64,000 bases of DNA from Symbiodinium natans (lineage: Eukaryota; Sar; Dinophyceae; Suessiales; Symbiodiniaceae), in contig CAJNDS010000458.1 of the NCBI GenBank assembly GCA_905221605.1, positions 772,136-836,135 on the forward strand, given 5' to 3'. Below the pieces are notes generated by a model, which ran no database searches, had not been told where the DNA came from, and saw nothing but the letters and a program-made list of their open reading frames with translations. Each line of letters opens with the position of its first letter. Position 1 is the first letter of the stretch. Shown piece by piece: positions 50,321-59,049 of this stretch. The translations under genes were made by a program, and so were the position numbers.

Positions 50321-53300
50321 ATGCTGAGGTGGCTTCTGGCATGTGTGCTCCCTCTTGCGGTTGTTGGAGGGAGCCCGGAGGATGCTTCCGATGCTTCCTG
50401 CATGCTCCTAGGATGCCCAGTAGTGCCCTTGTTCCCTTTTTGGGGGCGTTTCGGTTCCCTTATTTAAACCCCTTTAAGCAAAAAAAGTGGGCACCCTTTT
50501 TTCAAGCCTAGGTTACTGCGCAGCCTAGGCTCCAGGCGCACCGTAGCTCCGAGGCCCATCCGGGCCACCAGGACTTGCAGGAGGCCCTGGGCGAAAAAGA
50601 GGTCTGCAATGGCAAAGATCCGAACGTGCTCAACTTCGAGAGCTTCAACCACGGAGACGAGATCAAGCCCGATTCCATTCAAGGAGTGGGAGAGTTTTTG
50701 TTTTTTGGGTTTTGATTTGGGAATTTAGTCCTAAATGTCTACATTGGGCCCAAGTCCCATTTCCTGTAGATCTTAAAGAAACTTACCGTGTCTTGCAAGC
50801 CTCTCCTACATCCTCTTGTACATCATCTGGTCAGTTCCAGGACTTCAGCTGAAGGTCAGGGTCTTTTTGTTGGGCTTAGTGGGGTTGACGGTTTAGGGTT
50901 TTGGGCTTAAAGGTTTGCAGGAGTGACCATCACGGCCGTGCGGCGTGCCACGGAGCCTCAAGTCGGACAGCCCGAATGCCCGGCCCCTTGCTGGTGCTGG
51001 ACACGAATGGCAGGACGATTGACAAGGTTCCCCGAGAATTGCAGTTTCAAAGTTCTTTTGGGGTGTAGGGTTCAGGGTTGAGAGGGAGGTGAGGGATTAG
51101 AAGGTTTACTACAGGGTTCTTAAGGGAGGGGGTCCATGGAGGGTAAGTACCTATACTAGGGAACCTTAGGGAAGCTCAGGGAGGCTTAGGGAGTAGTGGG
51201 GAGTATTTGGGAACCTTCTTGGGTTACATACCCCCCTAGAACCCCCTTCCCTTAAGAACCCTGTAAGTTTAGAAGTTCAGGGTATGCTTTACTGATTAGC
51301 TGCATCTTAGACAAGCATTGCGGGCTGCCAGTCGAGAGATGATCGTGATGATAAACATCCGTGTCCAGCGCCCCGCTAAGACATTCTCAGGCTACCACCA
51401 AGTACTCTTCAATTAAGACTCCTTTCCGTCAGTTGAAGCCAAGTGTCGGTAATGTTGAGAATGTTCGAGAAGCTTCGAACTCAAACTTTCCTGATCCATC
51501 TTTATTTGTGTTTTCTTAGCCTCTCTGTTGCAAGCCCTGTCCAGGATCTCCAAGCATGCGGGCAGGGGGCCGACAACTGCTACTTAGTAGCTGACTGAGT
51601 ACACTTTACACTTTTTGAGATACAATAATCCCCTATAGAACTCAAAGGCTACAGAACCCTCAACTCTAAACCCTAAACTCTAAACCCATTTTGGGGGGCA
51701 TATGAGCTCAGCAACGAAGGCTATTTCATGGTGTGGTCCAAAGATGGCAACACACGCAAGGTGCAGCTCGGCTCAAGCGAAGGACACATCTCGCCATCTC
51801 TTAAGCTGTTGTCATGCATCGGCTCGCACTTGGCATCAAAGGTGCTCTGGTATTATTGAACCCTAAACCCTAAACCCTAAACCCTAAACCCTAAACCCTA
51901 AACCCTAAACCCTAAACCCTAAACCCTAAACCCTAAACCCTAAACCCTAAACCCCAAACCCCAAACCCTAAACCCTAAACCCTAAACCCTATAAACCCTG
52001 CATCCCAAAAAAGCCGGTCCTGCTTGCCAGCGGCTTTCGAGGAACGACTGCGGTGAGCATCCCGGTGTGGAGATCACAATCGAGTTTCCACGCTTCCTGG
52101 ATGCTTTCGGAAGGTTCAGTGATGCTGCACCCTTTGTCCGTTTAAAGTTTAGGGTTTACGGTTTCGGGTTTAGGGTTTAGGGTTTAGGGCTTAGGGTTTA
52201 GGGTTCGCGGTTTCGGGTTTAGGGTTCAGGGTTGAGGGTATGTTCTGATTCCCTTTACATTCTGAGGCAACATGGCTAGGCCCTAAAGCCCAAAGCCCTG
52301 ACCAGTGCAGGACTTTGCGAACCCTAGCCGATAAACCCGGGCCCTACCCAGAGAGTTGGGAGGGGTCCCATGCCCTACATGTCCCCTGAAAAAACCTGAT
52401 CAAGCCCCCGCGAAAAGGTATGTTTCATTCCTAGGTTGCCCTAAACCATGAACCCTAAGCCCTCAACCCTGAACCCTAAACCCTGAACCCTGAACCCTGA
52501 ACCCTCCAGATCAGGCCTCCATAGGCTTGTGGACATCGAGATCTGGGACCTAGAGGAGCCAACCTTCATTGACGTCTTCGGCAAGGATGACTTGCTCTTG
52601 AAGCACGTCCATGCTCCCAGTGGTCCCGCACAAGATGCCAAAGGCCCCCCGGGGTTCTCAGCAGGGAGTGAGGCAATTCGAGGGCCCTATGTCATGGTGG
52701 TGATAGGGTATACCTCATTCCCTGATTCCCTACGAAGAAGGTTATAGGGGTACCTCATTCCCTCCTTCCCTACTATAAGAAGCAGCCAGAAGGTGCGATC
52801 ATGAACCTCGACACCGGGGGCAAGAACGTCAAGAAGATTGTCATCCAGATGGGTGGATCTGGGGGCCTCCGCCAACTCCGGTCCTGCTCGCGGCCCGGTC
52901 GGCAGCCATTGGGGATGGGCTCGGAGGGTTCTTGCTGCTTTATGGGGTTTAGGGTTTAGGGTTTATAGGGTTTAGGGTTTGGGGTTTGGGGTTTAGGGTT
53001 TAGGGTTTATAGACTATAAGATCAATACCACTTCAGTCTGAGAAGCCGTATACGCTACCAGTAGCCACTAGCCCCTTAAGTTTTCCTGCAAGAAGGCCGA
53101 GCGCCCAAGACCTTCCCTGACATGCTACAGGCTTCATAGGTGTCTGGGACGTGCTTTGGGTTGGCGTTTTATGGGCTTATAAGGGTTTAGGGTTTAGGGT
53201 TTAGGGTTTCCCATTTCCTTTCATTGACAGATGCCGATGGAACGGCTGACAGTTTCATGCAACGTCTCTGTTCTTGCAAGCCCTGTACCTTAAACCTTAA

Positions 53301-55700
53301 GGCCTGGAGGGGGAGTTGTAGATCACAAAGCCGGGCTTAGATGTTGTGTAGGAAATCCCTAAACCCTAAACCCTAAACCCTAATGATTCACAGCACAGGC
53401 AATTCACCGGCCCGATCGGCGATCCCCACGTCTTCACCTTGGACGGTGACAGGTTCGACGTGTATGAGAACGGCACCTTCTCACTCTTCCAGTACTCCGG
53501 GCAGAAGATTGCGCACCCATCTACAGCATCCGAGGTGGACTGGCACCTTTACGTTCTGAACCCTGAACTCCCTAAACTCCCTAAACTCCCTAAACCCCCT
53601 AAACTCCCTAAACCCCCTAAACCCCCTAAACTCCCTAAACCCTCAGGTGGATTGGCACCTTTACGCCCACTATGGCGGGCCGTGGTGGACGACTCAATCC
53701 GTGCTGCTGGTTGATCGCTCCATGGGCCGTTTCCGTCAAGCCCTGGAGTTGACTGCCAAGGACCCCCTGGTTCTTAGTAGGGAATGAGGGAAATTAGGGC
53801 CCCATACCCTTTACCCTAAACCCTAAACCCTAAACCCTAAACCCTAAACCCTAAACCCTAAACCCTAAACCCTAAACCCTAAACCCTAAACCCTAAACCC
53901 TAAACCCTAAACCCTAGCCTGTAAGGTTTTATATAGGGTACCCCATTCCCCCATTCCCTACTGAGAACCAGCCAGAGGACTGCCAGTGGCGCAGCAGGAC
54001 GGGAGAGAACGGAGATGCTTGGCAGTCCATTCGACCTAATGGTTGTTGTATGTGGCTTAGGGTTTAGGGTTTAGGGTTTAGGGTTTAGGGTTTAGGGTTT
54101 AGGGTTTAGGGTAACCTCTCACATCTTGAGAGGGGCTATGATAAAGTGACTTCTTTTGCAAGTGATTGTAGTTATAGGGCCATGCTAAGGATTGGGTGGA
54201 GATCTCTAAACCGAGCACGCTCTCCTTGCTTGAGGGTGAGGAGCACGTCAGCAGCTTCGAGTTTTCCGACCCAACGAACCTTGTCCTCCGGATGAAGACC
54301 GAGAAGGGACTGAAGGACACCTTGGCCCTTCGCACGATCTGCAAGCGTGGGGTGATCAACATGCGCGTCAACCTGCCGAATGTGGCCGAGCGAAGGTTCC
54401 TGAAAGGCCAGATCGAAGTGGGCAACGCGCAGAAGCAGGAGATGTATGCAACAAGCCACCAGGATGCCCAGTGGTACCCTTATTCCCTTTTGTGGGGGGG
54501 TTTAGGTTCCCCTTATCAACACCCCTAAGCAAAACAAGGGCACTTTTTTTTCATCCTAGGCTACTGGGCAACCTAGGCCAGGACTGGAAAGCCCTGGGTG
54601 GGAGCACGATGGCATCAGAGTTCTTGCAGCACCTTGAGAAGAAGATGTTCCTGCAGACCTCGTGCACGGGGGCAGTGAAGAAGACGCTTGCTTGCCAAGA
54701 GGCGAAGCCCTCAACCCCCCCGTCAACCCCCCCCCCCCAACCCTTCAACACCTAAACGGCCCCTAGCTCCCCAGATCCAGAATCTCTAGTCCCTAATCTT
54801 AGCGTTTAGGGTTTAGGGTGTAGGGTTTGGGGTTTAGGGTTTAGGGTTTAGGGTTACAGCAACTCCTTAAACCCCTGAACCTCTAAACCCCTGAACCTTA
54901 AACCCCAAATCCCCACCCTCAGCGAACTCCGAGAGGGCATCCACCGTGCGGCTCTGAAATTTCAAATTCGCAAGCACTATAAAGCCCCAAACATATATTT
55001 ATATAGGGTTTAGGTTTTTTTGGGGTTTCGGTTGTTTTCTAGGGTTTGGGTTTTTGTAGGGTTTGAGTTTTTTAGTTTTTTTCTTGGCTAAGGGCTTAGG
55101 GTTTTGTAGGGGGGCTCAAACCCTAAACCCTAAACCCTAACCCCTTGCAATGCCCCAAAAGGTGAGATCCCAGTATAGGAAAATGCCAGTTGCAGTGTGC
55201 ATGAACGGTACCTGTGACAGTTCGTGATGACCAAAAAAGTCCTGGGAGTTGCGAATCCTTCCGGGTTCGGGGCCTAGGGTTTATATAAGGTTTAGGGTTT
55301 ATAGGGTATAGGTTTAGGGTTGAGAGCGTCTTCCTACTTGAAACCCACGTGGCAGCTGCAGCTGCAGCCTAGGAATGCTGAGCAGATTTGTGCAAAGCAT
55401 TTGGGCGAGCACATGCGCGATGCCGACGGCACGGATGCACAGATCTTCGCCGACTGCGTCACAGACGTCTGCAGAGGACTGATTCTTATTTTTTGACTCC
55501 GCTGATTTGTTCTCTTGATCCTTATATATTTTATGTTTTTTGACCCTTATTGTATTTGTTGATCCTTATTTAATTTGCTTGGATTTAGATCCTTATTCGT
55601 ATTTTCGACCCTTATTTAAACTGTTGTTTTGGATCCGTTACCCTGCAGAGGAGGGGAAGACTTTGCCGCGGTCACGGCTGAGCTTCTGTCCGAGGCCTGA
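50321..55700 (+). CDS. Secreted protein with von Willebrand type D-like region, about 15 exons
   Basis: ATG 50321 starts a signal peptide (MLRWLLACVLPLAVVGGS). Exons: 50321-50407, 50533-50688, 50926-51026, 51542-51582, 51724-51840, 52029-52139, 52509-52649, 52787-52867, 53398-53553, 53666-53763, 53972-54033, 54188-54458, 54581-54707, 55373-55478, 55653-55700 (TGA). Early part: NVLNFESFNHGDEIKP. Later: GPIGDPHVFTLDGDRF and GTFSLFQYSG, the GDPH start of a VWD domain, then Cys-containing stretches (ADGTDAQIFADCVTDVCRGG) like the C8-type part that follows VWD. TIR introners with 4-bp duplications account for the 50408, 51583 and 54459 introns. An intron with 21-bp direct repeats (53533/53645) and another with CTGCAGAGGA (55469/55643) also keep frame. 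In the exon near 50926-51026 the frame seems to shift (LVLDTNGRTIDK reads in another phase), so a boundary or base there is wrong or the copy is damaged. Likely extracellular or cell-surface. Partners unknown. Confidence 0.7.
50408..50528 (+). mobile_element. Family 2 TIR introner with GCTC duplication
   Basis: CTAGGATGCCCAGTAGTGCC and GGTTACTGCGCAGCCTAG ends. GCTC lies at 50404-50407 and 50529-50532. Removal joins ..SDASCML to QAHRSSEAHPG.. in frame. Confidence 0.8.
51111..51264 (+). mobile_element. TIR element with 23-bp ends (ACAGGGTTCTTAAGGG)
   Basis: ACAGGGTTCTTAAGGGAGGG at the left is the inverse of TTCCCTTAAGAACCCTGT at the right, with one extra base. It lies in an intron of the VWD-like gene. 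Confidence 0.65.
51583..51719 (+). mobile_element. Family 1 TIR introner with GCTA duplication
   Basis: CTTAGTAGCTGACTGAG and GCTCAGCAACGAAG ends. GCTA lies at 51579-51582 and 51720-51723. Removal joins ..GQGADNCY to FMVWSKDGNT.. in frame. A short telomere-like insert lies at 51656-51688. Confidence 0.8.
51859..51990 (-). repeat. (CCCTAAA)n array
   Basis: About 18 units with two CCCCAAA variants, within an intron. Confidence 0.9.
52650..52786 (+). mobile_element. Family 5 element as intron
   Basis: GGTTCTCAGCAGGGAGTGAG at the left and CTTCCCTACTATAAGAAGCA at the right are diverged family 5 ends. Removal joins ..AQDAKGPP to EGAIMNLDTGG.. in frame. The element seems to have an internal duplicate of the TACCTCATTCCCT arm. 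Confidence 0.6.
53554..53644 (-). repeat. CCCTAAACT-type tract between 21-bp exon duplications
   Basis: CTCCCTAAA and CCCCCTAAA nonamer-like units lie between a 21-bp exon segment (53533-53553, coding VDWHLY) and its copy (53645-53665), which differs at one base. The reading continues VDWHLY-AHYGGPWWTTQS. Confidence 0.85.
53767..53971 (+). mobile_element. Family 5 TIR introner with telomere-like array inside
   Basis: CTGGTTCTTAGTAGGGAATG and ATTCCCTACTGAGAACCAG are near-perfect inverted ends. (CCCTAAA)n of about 14 units fills 53815-53915. The exon continues ..LELTAKD then PEDCQWRSR... Confidence 0.75.
54058..54112 (+). repeat. (TTTAGGG)n array in intron
   Basis: About 8 uniform heptamers. 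Confidence 0.9.
54459..54576 (+). mobile_element. Family 2 TIR introner with GCCA duplication
   Basis: CCAGGATGCCCAGTGGTACC and GGCTACTGGGCAACCTAG ends. GCCA lies at 54455-54458 and 54577-54580. Removal joins ..QEMYATS to QDWKALGGST.. in frame. Confidence 0.8.
55479..55652 (+). other. T-rich intron with 10-bp direct-repeat borders
   Basis: CTGCAGAGGA at 55469-55478 and 55643-55652. Between them is a tandem-like (GATCCTTATTT)n T-rich sequence. Joining gives ..DCVTDVCRG then GEDFAAVTAELL... Confidence 0.7.
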
Positions 55701-56047
55701 CGACCTCACGGCTGCAGCAGAGCTTAGATTTTCCATCAGCAACCCTAAGGGTCCATACTTATAACTGTACTTATAGATAAGCGTACTAGGGCACTTAGGC
55801 ATTCAGTCCTAAGGGTCCATGTACCTCATGATTATATACTTCGGCCCCAAATTCTCATCGAGGAAGTACTTCAAGGCCCAAGTATTCCCTATCTAGGTAT
55901 ATGGACCCTCAGGGCAAGTACTCAAAGCACAGGCCTCACATGGTTTTTGTCCTAAAGGGCCCAAGGACCTTTAAAGTACCTCTGTGAGGCATTCCTTGGG
56001 TCCCAAAGTATTGACGGACCATGGGCTCATATGGATTCTTTGAGTAC
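55701..56047. other. Intergenic foldback-rich sequence
   Basis: Repeated AAGGGTCCATACTT and TATGGACCCTCAGGGC stretches in both orientations suggest one or two decayed TIR elements between the VWD-like gene and the next exon group. No coding. Confidence 0.45.
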
Positions 56048-56450
56048 ACTGGTTTAATTGGCTGGTGCAAAGTGCCAGTTTTTGAAGCGGCAGCATTCCC
56101 GAGGAATGCTTCGCACGACGCGCACAGCGCGACGGCGTGGACGTCAAAACTTAGCCCCCGGACCTTATCCCGTTGTGATCCTGCCAAGGCCCTGCAAGAC
56201 TAGAGTATGCACTGCCCAAGCGCATTCTAATCCTAAATCCTGAACCCTAAACCCTAAACCTTAACACCCTAAGCCCTAAACCCTAAACCTTGAAACCCTA
56301 CCCTAAAACCAACAACCCCTGAAGTTGTCTGGGAGAAAGCACTGGAATCTTCGGCCGCCATCGGATGTAGAGATGACCCGGAGAATTTCTCAAGCCTAGG
56401 AAAATGTCCCCTTCCGACCCCTAAACCCAGAATTTGTGCCACACACACAC

Positions 56451-56483
<33 letters not shown>

Positions 56484-56492
56484 CATATATAC

Positions 56493-56530
<38 letters not shown>

Positions 56531-56943
56531 TTATATATACATATACACACATCGCAACACGGTTCAGAGCTTCGAGGTTCTGCGTGGCCTGCGGCTTGAG
56601 CTATGTTTGGCACGGCCTTCATCAGCTCTTCGTGGGCCTAGGCACCCCACGGTTCAGCCAGCAGGGTTTGCGGTTTAGGGTTAGGGTTTAGGGCTTATTT
56701 AGGGTTTAGGGCTTAGGGCTTAGGGCTCAGGGCTTAGGGCTTAGGGCTTAGGGCTTAGGTTTCTGTGTCTCTCGATACCATCGTTCAGGGTTTGGGCTTT
56801 ATCGTGTTTCAGGATCAGTGTTGAGGGTTTAGGGTTTAGGTTTCAAGTTTCAGGCAAGTCATTTTGTTGAGGGTGTTTCTTGTGCGTAATGATGCCAACC
56901 TAAACCCTAAAGCCTAACGTTGCTGGAGACACTCTAGAATCCG

Positions 56944-56977
<34 letters not shown>

Positions 56978-57855
56978 ACCCCTGACGATTTGGGCCTTCC
57001 CCAACCCTCCCTAAACCCTAAACCCTAAACCCTAAACCCTAAACCTTAACCTCTAAACCCTAAACCCTAAACTGCCCTAAACCCTCAACCCTCAACCCAA
57101 AGCCCTAAACCTTTTCCGCCAGGCATATGCTCGCCCAAGACCGAGGCAGTGGTAGAGGGCCCAGGGCTTTGGAGTGAAGAAGGAGACTAGTGTTTAGGGT
57201 TTACGGTTTCGGGTTTGGGGTTTGGGGCTTAGGCTTAGAATAGGAGGTACTACAATCCCTATTAAGGACTGTTAGCATAAGGGGGAACATCCCACGGTTG
57301 CAGTTTTTGGTTGAGTGGTTCGGGTTTGGGTTTTTTGGTCTTTTGTTGGTGGCCTCCTGTGCTAGCAAATAGCCATTCAATGACTGGTGAAGATTAATTA
57401 CTGTGCAGAAGAAGCACTACTTAGGAAGAAGAAGGCCTGCCCTGGGCCCCAAACCCTAAACCCTAAACCCCAAACCCTAAACCCTAAACCCTAAACCCTA
57501 AACCCCCGGCACCCTAAACTTTCAAACCAAGAAGGCGACCTGTTGAGGGTGCAGGGTTTAGGGGTTTGGTTGCTTTTGGTGGCTTAGGGTTTAGGGTTTA
57601 TGGCTTAGGGCTTAGGGTTTAGGGTTTAGGGTTTAGAAATTGATCCTTAAACCCTATAAGCCCTAATTTCAGCACCCTAAACCCCATATTAAAAAAAAAA
57701 AACCTACAAGCCCTGCAAACCCTCTAAGCCCTATAAACCCTTAGCATGGGTTCGAGCCTCCTGGCTCAACGCAGGCCGCCAGCACTTGGGATGCTGCCTC
57801 TGATGCCTCAGGGAAGTCGCGCAAAGCGCGGAAAGGCAGCAAGAAGACCCGATAA
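56048..57855 (+). CDS. Exon chain with basic C-terminal tail, unknown protein
   Basis: Islands: 56066-56203 (KVPVFEAAAFPRNASHDAHS, open to TAG), 56312-56402 (TTPEVVWEKALESSAAIGCR), 56560-56664 (ASRFCVACGLSYVWHGLHQL), 57119-57190 (PGICSPKTEAVVEGPGLWSE, ending at TAG) and 57751-57855 (FEPPGSTQAASTWDAASD, then KSRKARKGSKKTR and TAA). The last looks like a true C-terminus with a lysine/arginine tail. Common membership is inferred from strand and order. Stops at 56201 and 57188 mean splice donors must precede them, or these are separate units. Confidence 0.4.
56440..56550. repeat. (AC)n-(AT)n compound microsatellite
   Basis: About 13 AC units, then AT/ACATAT repeats. It creates long TH and IY frames on both strands, which are not genes. 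Confidence 0.95.
56945..56977 (-). repeat. Poly-C tract of about 33
   Basis: Unbroken C run. Similar C runs lie at 58610-58634 (followed by poly-A) and 58836-58862. Confidence 0.95.
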
Positions 57856-58613
57856 CGAACACGGAGTTCCGAAACATGTCGCCTTGCCTTAGGACCTGGA
57901 AGGGGGTTATGGAGAATCCTAAACCCTGCACGAAAAAAGCCCAATTTGCAAGACCCTCAGCCCTAAATCCCCAGCCCTCTCCATTCCGTGGCGACTTAAA
58001 AACTTAAATCGTTAGGATGCCAGGCTGAATGAGGTTTGTCAGGGCTGAGGGTTTCGGGTTAAGGGTCGAGGGTTCAGGGTTTAGGGTTCGGGACTTAGGG
58101 TTTATGAGGTTCAGGATTTAGGGTTTAGATTGAGGGTCCGGGGTTGAGCACATGTTGTAATTGCCAGAGGGCTGGCATAAAGCGACACGTGCTCGACCTC
58201 CCCCACCCCCATGCCACCCATGGATCATGAGGGCCCCTAATCCCTAAACCCTAAACCCTAAACCCTAAACCCGAAGCCCTAAACCCTAAACCCTTTTTTT
58301 GGTGTCAGCCGCTATTGTCGGGTGGCTTTATTGTCTCATATGCCTGCATAAGGAGGGCTATAGACTCTGAATCGAAAAATGTGTTTTCTCAATATGTTTG
58401 CAAGGAGCTATACAAGGATGATTCTCCTAAACCCTAAACCCTAAACCGTAGACCCTAAACCTTGGATTTGTTCTTAGGCTTCTGGATCGGCGAGTTGCAG
58501 TTCGGTGATTGGGGTTTAGGGCTTCGGGCCTCAGGGTTTAGGGGCACCCCTTCACCCCTCCCCCTCCCCCCCACCCAAAAAACAAACCTAAACCCTAGAT
58601 CCTAACCACCCCC

Positions 58614-58644
<31 letters not shown>

Positions 58645-59049
58645 AAAACCCAAACCCTAAAAAGCAGGCCTCAACACCCTAAACCGGAGCTGCTCTCGGA
58701 TGCCATGCAAGAAGCGCGGGTTCAAGGTCCAGGGTTTGTGGTTGAGGGCCTTCGTTTTAAGGTTTAGGGTTTGCGGTTTAGGGTTTAGGGTGCAGGGTTT
58801 GGGGTTACGGTTTACAGAGGTGTTCGCAAAGTATGCCCCCCCCCCCCCCCCCCCCCCCCCCCTCTCAAGGGCTTCGGTATAACGCCCGTTTCAGAAACCC
58901 CAAACCCTAAAAGCCCTAAAAACCCCAAGGGTTTTTAGGGTTTTAGTACTCTTTGGGGGTTTAGGGCTGGTATGCATGAGAAGTTCAAGGTTGGTTTCGC
59001 TGCAGCTGAACTTTGTAGAGTTCGAGCTTCCGCATGGCCTGCGGTCCCC
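57192..59049. other. Non-genic DNA around the 57751-57855 exon
   Basis: Telomere-like tracts lie at 57460-57506, 57583-57636 and 58239-58290. Half a family 4 element lies at 57240-57296. C/A homopolymers lie at 58608-58648 and 58836-58862, and a CCCTAAAA/TTTTAGGG inverted junction at 58907-58946. Confidence 0.5.

Noticed and set aside
56434..56691. Frames rich in THTH and IYIY
   Set aside because: Products of the AC/AT microsatellite. Only the end (about 56560-56664) is kept as a possible exon.
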